Origin: JAIBBD01 sp041390685
GTDB lineage: Bacteria; Chloroflexota; Dehalococcoidia; UBA2979
Direction: 5' to 3'
DNA length: 64,000 nucleotides
Assembly: GCA_041390685.1 (NCBI GenBank)
Contig: JAWKPL010000001.1
Location: forward strand, 310,001-374,000
The position numbers and the translations under genes are program-made. The notes under the pieces were generated by a model. The model was not told the DNA's origin, did not search any database, and saw only the letters and a list, made by a program, of their open reading frames with translations. Shown one piece after another: positions 8,659 through 23,700 of the stretch; the stretch's first letter is position 1, and every line of letters starts with the position of its first letter.

Positions 8659-9888
8659 CTAGCCGCGGGGCAGGCCGAGGCCGCGCGTCGCGATGATGTT
8701 GCGCTGAATCTCTGACGTCCCACCGGCGATCGTCGACGGGATGGTGTGGAAGTAGTTCTGGGTGAACCGGGCGCCGTACGCAGCACGCGGGTCTTCCGGG
8801 TCCCACACCTGCGAGTTCAGGCCGAACACCTTGGTGCCCGTGCGCTGAATACGCTGGTTCAGCTCCGACGCGAACATCTTCGAAGTCGACGCCTCGTAGT
8901 TCGGGATCAGACCACGGTTCTGCATCGAGATGATGCGGAACGAGAAGTTGAACCCGACCTCCGTCTCGATGTAGCGGTCGGCCACCTCGAGGCGGACGGA
9001 GTCGAAGTCCGTACGGCGCTTCTCGGCCTCCGGGCCGCCGCTCGCCGTGTGCTGCAGCATGCGCTCGAGCTCGCGGCGTGACTCAACGGCGCCGCTGATG
9101 TTGGAGCGCTCGTAGTCGAGGAGCGTCATGCCCACGTACCAACCGCGGTTCACCTCACCGATGACCTGTGATTGCGGGATGCGCACGTCCTCGTAGAACG
9201 TCTCGTTGGAGAAGTGCATTCCGCCGCCGCTGATGAGCGGGCGGACGCCGATGCCCGGCGTGTCCATCGAGGACAGCATGAAGGTGATGCCGCGGTGCTT
9301 CGGTGCGTCGGGGTCGGTGCGGACGAGCATCCAGATCCAGTTCGCGCGGTGCGCGTTGGAGGTCCAGATCTTCTGACCGTTTACGACCCACTCGTCGCCG
9401 TCGCGGACGCCACGCGTCTGCAGCGACGCGAGGTCAGAGCCGGCGCCCGGCTCGGAGTAGCCCTGGCACCACACCATCTCGCACGCAAGGGTCGCCGGGA
9501 GGAAGCGCTTCTTCTGCTCCTCGGTGCCGTGGGCGATGACGGTCGGGCCGAGCATGGCGACACCCTGGCCGCCCACCTCGGGCGCGCCGGTCTCGGCCAT
9601 CTCCTGCTTCAGGATGAACTGCTCCATGGAGGACATGCCCGCGCCGCCGTACTCCTTCGGCCAATGCGGAGCCACCCAGCCACGGTCGGAGACCTTCTTC
9701 TCCCACTCGAGTGCGGCGGCCTTGGCCTCCGGCGAGCCCAGGAAGCGGTCGGTCTGCCAGCCGCCCTCGCCACCGAGGTCACCGCCGTTTGCGGCTACGC
9801 CCTTGTAGTACTGCGGCAGGCCTTCGTCAATGAATCTGCGGACTTCCTGGCGGAATGCCGCCTGCTCTGGCGTGTCGGCCCAGTCCAT
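8659..9888 (-). CDS. Acyl-CoA dehydrogenase
   Basis: 409 residues, full length for the family. The FAD-contacting motif CQGYSEPGAGSDLASL is followed by GDEWVVNGQKIWTSN and, near the end, the FAD/tetramer motif AGGTSEIQRNIIATRGLGLPRG. It oxidises an acyl-CoA at the alpha-beta bond; the branch looks like the FadE-type ACADs of actinobacteria and Chloroflexota that may act on odd or steroid-like acyl chains, but chain length cannot be set. The ATG at 9888 sits 5 bases after GGAGG; a GTG 6 bases upstream overlaps that site and is not used here. It stands alone between two terminators. Confidence 0.92.
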   Translation of the reverse strand: MDWADTPEQAAFRQEVRRFIDEGLPQYYKGVAANGGDLGGEGGWQTDRFLGSPEAKAAALEWEKKVSDRGWVAPHWPKEYGGAGMSSMEQFILKQEMAETGAPEVGGQGVAMLGPTVIAHGTEEQKKRFLPATLACEMVWCQGYSEPGAGSDLASLQTRGVRDGDEWVVNGQKIWTSNAHRANWIWMLVRTDPDAPKHRGITFMLSSMDTPGIGVRPLISGGGMHFSNETFYEDVRIPQSQVIGEVNRGWYVGMTLLDYERSNISGAVESRRELERMLQHTASGGPEAEKRRTDFDSVRLEVADRYIETEVGFNFSFRIISMQNRGLIPNYEASTSKMFASELNQRIQRTGTKVFGLNSQVWDPEDPRAAYGARFTQNYFHTIPSTIAGGTSEIQRNIIATRGLGLPRG

Positions 9889-10016
9889 GGTCACCTCCCT
9901 AACGTGCCTGAGTACCCAGGCTCGGTTTGCGTTTGTGTTACGGCGGATTCTGCGCCGTGGAGGGCCGCCTCGTCAACGCCTCGGACGCCCGATTCGGCGG
10001 TTTCGTTCGCATGCCC

Positions 10017-10022
10017 TACGCT
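10017..10022 (+). promoter_or_regulatory. -10 box of the GNAT gene
   Basis: TACGCT on the plus strand, 33 bases before the ATG at 10056; the predicted leader carries AAGGAAAGG as ribosome binding site. Confidence 0.4.
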
Positions 10023-10055
10023 GTCCGGGATCAGGGGTAAGGAAAGGTGACACCG

Positions 10056-10469
10056 ATGGAGATACGGCCCGCCACGTCCGCCGACCATGAGACGATCGCG
10101 GCGCTGTGGGAGGAGTCCCGCCTGCCCGCCGTGGACATCGAGGAGTGGGACAGTCTCATCGCCAGTCCGAACGCGATGATCCTGCTCGCGGAGCACGAAG
10201 GAGCGCTCTCGGGCGCGGTCGTCGCCTCGTTCGACGGCTGGCGCGCCTACATCTACCACATCGCCGTTGTGCCCGGCCGCCGGCAGGCAGGCGTGGCGGC
10301 TGAACTGATGCGGGACGCCGAGGCGCGGCTCCGCGCCATGGGCGCCCGCGGCATCCTCACCCTGGTCCACGAGATGAACGCGCCCGGGCTCGCGCTGACG
10401 CGCTCACTCGGCTACGAGGTGCAACCGGGTGAGCTGGTCCTCTCCAAGGGCTCTGCCGTCCAGCCCTGA
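10056..10469 (+). CDS. GNAT family N-acetyltransferase
   Basis: 137 residues with the GNAT fold: strand YIYHIAVVPGRRQAGVAAEL contains the acetyl-CoA binding loop (R-R-Q-A-G-V-A, a relaxed Q/RxxGxA) around residues 68-84, followed by ARGILTLVHEMNAPGLALTR and the terminal GYEVQPGELVLSK strand. It would acetylate a small molecule or protein amine; the substrate is unknown. The ATG at 10056 is chosen over the GTG at 10047 because the GTG overlaps the AAGGAAAGG ribosome binding site. A strong terminator follows. Confidence 0.85.
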   Translation: MEIRPATSADHETIAALWEESRLPAVDIEEWDSLIASPNAMILLAEHEGALSGAVVASFDGWRAYIYHIAVVPGRRQAGVAAELMRDAEARLRAMGARGILTLVHEMNAPGLALTRSLGYEVQPGELVLSKGSAVQP

Positions 10470-10490
10470 TGCTCCGCTGCCCCAGACACA

Positions 10491-10520
10491 CGAAGAGGGC
10501 CGCTCTCGCGGCCCTCTTCG
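10491..10520. terminator. Bidirectional hairpin terminator
   Basis: A perfect 13-bp stem with a TCTC loop between the convergent GNAT and clpC genes, followed by a short T-containing stretch on the plus strand. Confidence 0.8.
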
Positions 10521-10540
10521 TTGATTGCGCCGATTCCAGG

Positions 10541-13045
<2,505 letters not shown>

Positions 13046-13165
13046 CGGTGACTCCATCCGGTTGCCTATCAAGGCTAACACACGTCCCTGCGCCATACGA
13101 GGCGGCTGGACGGAGGTGCAACGCCCTCGGGCGGCCTGTAACAAAACGTCGTCAAGACGCGAAAA

Positions 13166-13191
13166 CGCGCGCGTGGTGCATCACGCGCGCG
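13166..13191 (-). terminator. Rho-independent terminator of rpsA
   Basis: A 10-bp GC-rich stem with a 6-base loop, followed on the minus strand by TTTTC. It lies 38 bases after the rpsA stop and separates it from clpC. Confidence 0.8.
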
Positions 13192-13229
13192 CCTCGGTCG
13201 GCTGCCCCCCGACGGAGGGGTGCTGGCTG

Positions 13230-14675
13230 CTATTCCTCCGTGGCCGCCGCTTCGCTTTCTTCAGCCTGCGCACGCTCCTGCGCCTGCTGCATCGCCGCGG
13301 CCATCGCCGTCATCGGCGGCTCGTCGTCGCGGTCGCGGCGCATCGCCGACGTTGGCTCGCCACCGTCCTCGCGCGACTCGTCGCGACGCGGCGCGGGCGC
13401 CCGGCTGGCGGCCTCCGTGCGCCGGGCCTCGAGGCGACCCTCGATGGCGCGGACCTCCTCCGGGAACGACTCGACCGCGTCCTCGGGCACCGTCGTCACG
13501 CGGCCCTGGTCATCGAACTGCCAGCCCCGCTGCTCGGCTTCCTGCCGTGCGTCGCGCAGGGAGAGGCCCAGGCGGTGCCGGTCGTGCTCGATCCGCACAA
13601 TCTTCAGCGGCACGACGTCGCCTTCCTCCACCACCTCCTGCGGGTGGCTGATCCGGCGGTCGACCAGCTCGGACACGTGCACGAGGCCCTCGACCGGGCC
13701 AGGCAACCGGGTGAAGGCGCCGAAGGCGACCAGCTTCGTGACCACGCCGGGCACGACATCGCCGACGGCGTATTTTGCGATCAGGTCCTGCCACTGCTCT
13801 GGCGCCGCGCGGCGGATCGACAGGGCGATCTTCTTGGTCTCCTGGTCCACCTTCATGACGTAGACCTTGACCTCTTCGCCGATCTTGAAGCGCTCCTCGG
13901 GGTTCGCGTTGCGGTCCCAGGAGAGCTCCGACAGGTGAGCGAGGCCGTCCGCGCCGCCGAGGTCGACGAAAACGCCGAAGTTGCGGATGGAGGTGATGCG
14001 GCCGGTCCGGATCTCGCCTTCCTTCAATTCGTCGAGGAGACGGTCCTTCTGCTCCGAACGCCACTCCTGGAGCGCCGCGCGCTCCGAGAGGATGGCGCGG
14101 TTGCGCCTGCGGTTGATCTCGATCACCTTCAGCCGCAAGGTGCGGCCCACCTGCTCGGCCAGCGACTGCGCGCCGTCCGACCCCGGCTTCGCGCCAACGA
14201 CCTGCGACATCGGGATGAAGGCGTTGACGCCTTCGACGTTCGCCAGCAGTCCGCCCTTGTTGTAGCCGGTCACCTCGCCCTCGAAGATGTCGCCATCCTC
14301 GAAGCGCTGCTGGAGGATGCGCCAGCCCTGCTCGCCGCGCGCGCGGTCGATCGAGAGCAGGACCTGGCCCTCGTTCGTCTCGGGCTGCACGACGTAGACG
14401 AGCACACGCTCACCCACACTGAGCTTCGAGGCGGGATCCGCGCCGAGCGAATGCATCTCGTTGCTCGGGATGACGCCCTCGGACTTCGAGCCGATGTCGA
14501 CCAGGTCCACGAGCACGCCGTCGCGCTCGTTGCCCATGACGATGCCTTCGACGACCTCGCCTCGCCGCAAGGAGCGCGGCTCGGGAGCGCCCCCGCTATC
14601 GAGGAGGGCCCCCATATCCATGATCTCGTCCTCGACGGGCCGAGCGTTCGGGTCGGTAGAAGTGCTGTTCGTCAA
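13230..14675 (-). CDS. rpsA: 30S ribosomal protein S1
   Basis: 481 residues with four S1 (OB-fold) repeats at roughly residues 37-115, 130-205, 215-290 and 302-375; the third contains the highly conserved RNFGVFVDLGGADGLAHLSE. After the repeats there is a long acidic, Ala/Glu-rich tail of about 100 residues. Four repeats is the usual number outside proteobacteria, which have six. S1 helps the 30S subunit bind mRNA; in organisms with many leaderless transcripts it is less needed for those. The start is TTG with GGAGG 10 bases upstream; a TATGAT -10 box lies about 70 bases before it. Confidence 0.93.
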   Translation of the reverse strand: MTNSTSTDPNARPVEDEIMDMGALLDSGGAPEPRSLRRGEVVEGIVMGNERDGVLVDLVDIGSKSEGVIPSNEMHSLGADPASKLSVGERVLVYVVQPETNEGQVLLSIDRARGEQGWRILQQRFEDGDIFEGEVTGYNKGGLLANVEGVNAFIPMSQVVGAKPGSDGAQSLAEQVGRTLRLKVIEINRRRNRAILSERAALQEWRSEQKDRLLDELKEGEIRTGRITSIRNFGVFVDLGGADGLAHLSELSWDRNANPEERFKIGEEVKVYVMKVDQETKKIALSIRRAAPEQWQDLIAKYAVGDVVPGVVTKLVAFGAFTRLPGPVEGLVHVSELVDRRISHPQEVVEEGDVVPLKIVRIEHDRHRLGLSLRDARQEAEQRGWQFDDQGRVTTVPEDAVESFPEEVRAIEGRLEARRTEAASRAPAPRRDESREDGGEPTSAMRRDRDDEPPMTAMAAAMQQAQERAQAEESEAAATEE

Positions 14676-14745
14676 AGTGCCTGGAGCCTCCGAAGGGATT
14701 TCTGCCCGCAGTCATGCCAGACGGCCGTTCCGGCGAGCGCGGCGC

Positions 14746-14751
14746 ATCATA
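14746..14751 (-). promoter_or_regulatory. -10 box of rpsA
   Basis: TATGAT on the minus strand, preceded by TGA, about 70 bases upstream of the TTG start. The only -35-like element (GTGACA) has a 19-base spacer, so it may be weak. The rest of 14676-14940 holds no gene. Confidence 0.5.
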
Positions 14752-14941
14752 TCACGTGTCATACCAAGGCTGTCACGCGACCGCAGGCTGCCGCCACACC
14801 TGCGCACGGGTTGGTTCCTCGAGACCCGGCCAGACGCCGGAGCGTCAGACGCCGGACAGCGAGCGGGCCACTCTGTCTCCGCTCCCTCGCTGCCTCGAGA
14901 CGAGGCCACGAGAGCGCTGGTGACAGAATGGCCCTTATAGC

Positions 14942-15058
14942 CCTGGCGGTGGCCTATTTTCCACACCCGGTTGCCCGGGCAGTATCGTCGGCGCTGCGAC
15001 GTTTCACTTCCGTGTTCGGGATGAGAACGGGTGGGTCCGCCGCGCTCTAACCACCAAG
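14942..15058 (-). rRNA. rrf: 5S ribosomal RNA
   Basis: About 117 bases that match the 5S pattern: the central CCGAACACGGAAGTGAAACG segment, and terminal strands GGTGG and CCACC that pair. It is on the same strand as 16S and 23S but is separated from the end of the 23S-tRNA-fMet unit by about 1.5 kb carrying two plus-strand genes. It has its own promoter directly upstream. Ends are accurate to a few bases. Confidence 0.93.
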
Positions 15059-15064
15059 GAGGAC

Positions 15065-15094
15065 ATTATCAGGCCCTCCCGCCGTCTGTGGCAA
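15065..15094 (-). promoter_or_regulatory. Promoter of the detached 5S gene
   Basis: TTGCCA and GATAAT on the minus strand, spaced by 18 bases, with the -10 ending 6 bases before the predicted 5' end of 5S. This is a good sigma-70-type promoter and explains how 5S can be made apart from the main operon. Confidence 0.7.
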
Positions 15095-15196
15095 GACCCC
15101 GTGGTGCGAATCCCGTAATGCCCACTCGAAACCACGCTTTCGGACCGCGAGGGGCCGCATTGCGGCCGTCGCCGTGCGCCTGCCGATACCCACGCG

Positions 15197-15202
15197 TAGT
15201 AT
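15197..15202 (+). promoter_or_regulatory. -10 box of the RDD gene pair (leaderless)
   Basis: TAGTAT on the plus strand, 7 bases before a GTG codon at 15210, with no ribosome binding site between. Confidence 0.45.
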
Positions 15203-15209
15203 TCCGCCT

Positions 15210-15794
15210 GTGGGGCAGTTCGGCGACGACGGTCGTGGGGAGATCTTCTGCACGCAGTGCCGCCTCCTGCTGGCCGCCGGCACCCGCTACTGCACGCGTT
15301 GCGGCACACCGGCCCGCGGTGAGGGGACCGTTGCCCTCGATGCGGGGATCTTCCTGCTCGCGGGATTCGGCAGGCGACTCGCGGGGCACCTGATCGACAG
15401 CACCTTACTCGCCATCCCGGTGCTCGTGATCGTCACGTCGGTCATCGCCGCGAGCTACTCGTCAGACTGCACGACCACCCGCGCGGAGTGCCTCCGCGAC
15501 GACCTCCGCCAGATCAGCAGCCCTGCGGCCCTCCTGGTCTCGCAGGTCATTCCCCTCGCCTACTGGGCTGTCTGGGACAGCTTCGGCACGAGCCCGGGCC
15601 GGTGGGCCGTCGGGATCCGGATCACGACTCGCACGGGCGAACGGCCGGGATTCCGCCGCGGCTGCGTACGCACACTCGTCTCCCAGCTCGCATCGGGCCG
15701 GGTGCTCTACGTCGGATACCTGTGGGCGCTGTGGGACCGCGACCGTCGCACGTGGCACGACCACGCGGCGAGGACCTGGGCGGTGAGGAGGTGA
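15210..15794 (+). CDS. Zinc ribbon-RDD domain membrane protein
   Basis: 194 residues from the GTG at 15210. A zinc ribbon with two CxxC pairs (FCTQC and YCTRC) occupies the first 35 residues, then an RDD domain: GRRLAGHLIDSTLL starts the first membrane helix and carries the Arg-Asp pattern, a second helix lies near SPAALLVSQVIPLAYWAVW, and GRWAVGIRI follows. The ending WHDHAARTWAVRR is typical of RDD proteins. Function is unknown; some RDD proteins are ion antiporters. An upstream in-frame GTG at 15174 is possible, but the TAGTAT box 7 bases before 15210 favours a leaderless start there. Its stop codon lies inside the ribosome binding site of the next, paralogous gene. Confidence 0.8.
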   Translation: MGQFGDDGRGEIFCTQCRLLLAAGTRYCTRCGTPARGEGTVALDAGIFLLAGFGRRLAGHLIDSTLLAIPVLVIVTSVIAASYSSDCTTTRAECLRDDLRQISSPAALLVSQVIPLAYWAVWDSFGTSPGRWAVGIRITTRTGERPGFRRGCVRTLVSQLASGRVLYVGYLWALWDRDRRTWHDHAARTWAVRR

Positions 15795-15796
15795 CG

Positions 15797-16465
15797 ATGG
15801 ACGAGATGTGCGGCGCCTGCGGCTCGGCGCTGCCCGCGAACGCGGCCTACTGCGGAGCATGCGGCGAGCCAGCGAACTGGCGAGACCAAATCGACCTCGG
15901 CGGGTGGCTGCGGACCGCTCCGATGGGCAAGCGGGTACTCGCTTTCGGCATCGACATCGCGGTCGTATACGGGGCACACACGGCGTTCAACGTGCTCGGC
16001 ATGATCGCCGGCTTCGGACTCCAGCGCGACGCCCGGTACGTCGACGACTACCGCGACTGCATTGCGGCCGCGGCGACCGCGGAGGCCCGCGCCGACTGCG
16101 CGAGCGAACTGTTGTCGCACCTCTGGGGCGCACTGCTCGTCGGGCTCATCGTGCCGTTCGTCATCGCGATGGTGTACTGGGCGGGCTGCAACGTCCGGGG
16201 CGTAAGTGTGGGGAAGTACGCGGCGGGCATCCGGATCGTGAACGCACGGGGTGGGCGTCCCGGGGTGGGGCGCGGCATCGCCCGGACGCTCGCCGCCCTG
16301 CTCTTGTCATCGCCGATTCTGCTGTTGGGGTACTGGTGGGCATTCTGGCAGCCGCAGCGCCGCACCTGGCACGACATGATCGCGGGGACCTACGCGGTGC
16401 GCGTGCCCCCGAGTGGGCTTGCCGAGGCGGACGCGACGGATGCCGCCACCATCCGAGCACTGTAG
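15797..16465 (+). CDS. Zinc ribbon-RDD domain membrane protein (paralogue)
   Basis: 222 residues, a diverged copy of the preceding gene. The zinc ribbon pairs are CGAC and CGAC near residues 5-21; the RDD domain begins GKRVLAFGIDIAVVYG, with further helices around LLVGLIVPFVIAMVYWAG and LAALLLSSPILLLGYWWAFW, and ends TWHDMIAGTYAVRV. A ribosome binding site GAGGAGG overlaps the end of the upstream gene and the gap is 2 bases, so the pair is one translation-coupled unit. The two genes sit in opposite orientation between tRNA-fMet and 5S rRNA. A strong hairpin at 16529 ends the unit. Confidence 0.85.
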   Translation: MDEMCGACGSALPANAAYCGACGEPANWRDQIDLGGWLRTAPMGKRVLAFGIDIAVVYGAHTAFNVLGMIAGFGLQRDARYVDDYRDCIAAAATAEARADCASELLSHLWGALLVGLIVPFVIAMVYWAGCNVRGVSVGKYAAGIRIVNARGGRPGVGRGIARTLAALLLSSPILLLGYWWAFWQPQRRTWHDMIAGTYAVRVPPSGLAEADATDAATIRAL

Positions 16466-16528
16466 CGCGCGCCGCTCACAACGATGCCTCGCGCCCGAAG
16501 AACCCCGCCACACGAGGAACTGCACACG

Positions 16529-16558
16529 AAGAAGCGGAGCCTCGCGGCTCCGCTTCTT
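16529..16558. terminator. Bidirectional terminator closing the rRNA operon and the RDD genes
   Basis: A perfect 13-bp stem with a TCGC loop, ending in TT on the plus strand. It lies 8 bases past the 3' CCA of tRNA-fMet on the minus strand and 63 bases past the RDD stop on the plus strand. Confidence 0.85.
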
Positions 16559-16566
16559 AAGTTCGT

Positions 16567-16641
<75 letters not shown>

Positions 16642-16776
16642 ACGGTGGTGGCCGCCGTTGCGGTCACTCGAACAGTATACGACACCTGCACACAGAATAT
16701 TGCGCGAGCAGGACAGGCACGCCGCGTCTCGGAGAGATCGCGTCAGTATGCCTGACGACGTCGGAAGCGACGTATA

Positions 16777-19714
<2,938 letters not shown>

Positions 19715-19990
19715 TTCGTCTAGGCACACTCCGCGATCTCACAATTCGAAGTTCGTCCGAAGACGCTCGACGAGACGCAGTTGTGCTTTTCTATCGCTAC
19801 TCGCGCAATATTCTGTTGTACAGGTGCCATGGCGTCACCGGAGTGACGTGTGCGGTACGGCCTCGCCCCCGAAGTCGCCTTCGACGGTGCAACGCCGTCC
19901 CCTGCCCCCGCAGCAGACCTCACGATACTGCTTCGGGAAGACGGGACGGAGCTTCACATGACGGCTGAGCCTGAGGAATCGACCAGGGGC

Positions 19991-20066
19991 TGGTGGAGCC
20001 GGGGGGATTCGAACCCCCGACATCCGCCTTGCAAAGGCGGCGCTCTCCCAGCTGAGCTACGGCCCC
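19991..20066 (-). tRNA. tRNA-Ala (UGC)
   Basis: A standard cloverleaf with anticodon UGC and encoded CCA, in the 16S-23S spacer. The spacer from here to 23S (19715-19990) has no other recognisable gene. Confidence 0.95.
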
Positions 20067-20125
20067 AGAACCTGCTGTGGCGACCCATCGTGGACGCCGG
20101 ACGGCCCCGCAGGACGCGGCCAGGC

Positions 20126-20202
20126 TGGTGGGCCATCCTGGACTCGAACCAGGGACCTCAGTCTTATCAGGACTGCGCTCTAACCACCTGAGCTAATGGC
20201 CC
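20126..20202 (-). tRNA. tRNA-Ile (GAU)
   Basis: A standard cloverleaf with anticodon GAU and encoded CCA, directly upstream of tRNA-Ala in the transcript, as in many bacterial rRNA operons. Confidence 0.95.
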
Positions 20203-20261
20203 CTCGAGCGCGGCCGCCGAGGAATCATCGCCGGCGGCACGGGCAGGACGGGTGCGCTCCG

Positions 20262-20292
20262 CACATTGACAGCTGGATAGCAGACAGAAGCG
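20262..20292 (-). other. 3' arm of the pre-16S processing stem
   Basis: This stretch is complementary to 22099-22128 across an 18-base perfect core, so the primary transcript can fold into a long stem that brackets 16S. Such stems are RNase III processing sites. Confidence 0.7.
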
Positions 20293-20476
20293 CTCGCCAG
20301 GACTCCACGAGCGAGGTTCCTCGAGCACGCCTCGCGGCGCACCCGAGTGATTACAGCACCGTTCGGCGACCCGACCCCGGAGGGGCCGCGTCGCACGTAA
20401 CACTACCGATCGACCTGGGAATGACCGAGGCTCCTGCGCACGCCGTGCGCCGAGTTCGCTCGGTACCCATTCCTTA

Positions 20477-21958
<1,482 letters not shown>

Positions 21959-22098
21959 TGAAAACCGGACACGTCACACGTGACTCGCCGGTGAAGAGTC
22001 GATCAATCGATACCGGACAGACAACCTCCGCCCCGCCGCACGTCGCCGCGCGCCGAGGCCTCAGCAGCCCGCCCAGGATTGACGGGAATCCTGTTACT

Positions 22099-22128
22099 GC
22101 TTCTGTCTGCTATCCAGATGTAAATGTG
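22099..22128 (-). other. 5' arm of the pre-16S processing stem
   Basis: Complementary to 20262-20292 on the other side of 16S. It lies between promoter P2 and the mature 5' end. Confidence 0.7.
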
Positions 22129-22161
22129 CGTGCCAACCCGAATCTCGAGTGGCGTCCAGAG

Positions 22162-22190
22162 AGCGTATCCAGTTGACTGGACAATGTCAA
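22162..22190 (-). promoter_or_regulatory. rRNA operon promoter P2
   Basis: TTGACA, a 17-base spacer and TACGCT on the minus strand, about 200 bases upstream of 16S. The -35 is a perfect consensus. The leader down to 21959 holds the processing-stem arm and no gene. Confidence 0.8.
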
Positions 22191-22261
22191 CCGGCGGGCC
22201 TGCCCCTCAGAGCTCTGCCGCCGGTATCGCCCCAACGCATTGGGCGCGTCTCAGTTCAGTA

Positions 22262-22290
22262 ACAATACGCGCTCTCCCCGGAAGCGTCAA
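22262..22290 (-). promoter_or_regulatory. rRNA operon promoter P1
   Basis: TTGACG, a 17-base spacer and TATTGT on the minus strand, 100 bases upstream of P2. Tandem strong promoters are usual for rRNA operons. The stretch 21959-22356 contains only these elements. Confidence 0.75.
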
Positions 22291-22356
22291 CTGCTCGATC
22301 CCTCGTGCCGTTGTAGGGACGCCCCGCTGCGCCCACCGCGTCGACCCCGCCCGCTA

Positions 22357-23700
22357 CTAGCCGGCCGTGGCCTCCCGGCGCCCCCGGAACCGGCCCCAGA
22401 GCCGCTCGAAGTCCCCATTCTCCCAGGACACGAGCAGCTGCGCGGCGATGCCCACGCTCGAGTAGACGCCGGACAGGATGCCCACCAGCAGGACGAGCAG
22501 GAACTCGCGGATCGTCGATCCGCCCAACACCATCATCGTCAGCACCGTCAGGAGCACCGTGATCGAGGTGTTGAGCGACCGGCCCATCGTCTGGACGAGC
22601 GCAGCGTTCACGTTCTCCTCGAGCGGCGCGTTTGGCGCCAGGCGCACGTTCTCACGGATGCGGTCGAATACGACGATCGTGTCATGCACGGAGAAGCCGA
22701 TCACCGTCAGCAGGCCCGTGACGAACATCAGGTTCACCTCAAGCCCGAACAGCTTGCCGAAAAGTGAGAAGACCCCGAGGACGATGATCACGTCGTGCAG
22801 CGTGGCCACGATCGCGCAGGTCGCGTAGCGGAACGGCTTCGGTACGGTCGAGAAGGCGAAGGCGATATAGCCCAGGATGAACGCCGACGCAACGACGACT
22901 GCAACGGTCGCATTGCGGACCGCGGCCTGCGAGACTACGGGCGAGACGGTCGAGAACTCGGGGACCTCGAAGTCGCCGAAGCGGGCCTGGAGGGCGTCTT
23001 CAATGTCTCCCCGCTCGCCTGGCGCGCGCGGGCGCGGAGTCGGCGCCGGCGTGGCCTCGCCGGTCGCGCCCGGCGTCGGCGAGGTGGCGGGAGTCCCGGT
23101 CGCCAGCGGCGTCGGAGTCGCGAGTGGCGCGAAGCCGCGGGTGTCGGCGGCGGCAATGTAACCCGTCACGTCGCCGGCTTGCACCCGGTACACCGTGCCA
23201 CCAGGGCACGTCGTGTGCTGCTCCAGCACGCGCGCCTCAGTGCCACTGGGGACCGTGCCCGCTTCGATGCCCAGGCGGCAAGGATCGCCGCCCTGCACGG
23301 CGCGCAACGCCACGGCGCCCGAGGATCCATCCCGACCTATCACCAGCGTCCCGACGCCCACCGCTGGCGTCGCCGTCGCGGTGGCCGTCGGCGTCGGTGT
23401 GGGGTCGATGTCGCCGAAGCTTCCGGCCGGGACGTCGAGCGTCTTCGTGCGGATCAGAAACTCGTTCTCCCCGGTCGACTGGATGCGCGCCTCGGGGTGG
23501 CCAAGGTTGGAGAACTCATCCCGCAGGTCGGACTGACTCACCGCGTTCGTGAACCGGATGAGCATGCTGCTGCCCGACGTGAACTCGATGCCGGGCTTCA
23601 GTGCCGGTGGAATCGCGAGCAGGATCAGCCCTAGCACAGCGGTCAGGCCGCTGCCGAGAAAGAGCCACTTCCGAATCGATACCAGGTCGATCGTCTTCAT
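22357..23700 (-). CDS. secF: Protein translocase subunit SecF with an inserted extracytoplasmic domain
   Basis: 447 residues, against about 300-330 in typical SecF. The SecF core is complete: first membrane helix at residues 12-31, the P1 start IEFTSGSSMLIRF, the motif GFSVHDTIVVFDRIREN and the last helices with STIREFLLVLLVGILSG. Between residues 99 and 222, in the extracytoplasmic P1 domain, lies an insertion: a Thr/Pro/Ala-rich linker (99-112), a folded-looking module (about 115-192) resembling bacterial SH3 domains with two cysteines (141 and 165), and a second Thr/Pro-rich linker. The start overlaps the secD stop by 4 bases. With SecD it uses the proton gradient to help export. Confidence 0.95.
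   Translation of the reverse strand: MKTIDLVSIRKWLFLGSGLTAVLGLILLAIPPALKPGIEFTSGSSMLIRFTNAVSQSDLRDEFSNLGHPEARIQSTGENEFLIRTKTLDVPAGSFGDIDPTPTPTATATATPAVGVGTLVIGRDGSSGAVALRAVQGGDPCRLGIEAGTVPSGTEARVLEQHTTCPGGTVYRVQAGDVTGYIAAADTRGFAPLATPTPLATGTPATSPTPGATGEATPAPTPRPRAPGERGDIEDALQARFGDFEVPEFSTVSPVVSQAAVRNATVAVVVASAFILGYIAFAFSTVPKPFRYATCAIVATLHDVIIVLGVFSLFGKLFGLEVNLMFVTGLLTVIGFSVHDTIVVFDRIRENVRLAPNAPLEENVNAALVQTMGRSLNTSITVLLTVLTMMVLGGSTIREFLLVLLVGILSGVYSSVGIAAQLLVSWENGDFERLWGRFRGRREATAG

Noticed and set aside
23001..23130. Repetitive Thr/Pro/Ala-coding DNA as a frameshift or artefact in secF
   Set aside because: The frame stays open and both SecF halves are in the same frame, so the linker is genuine coding sequence.
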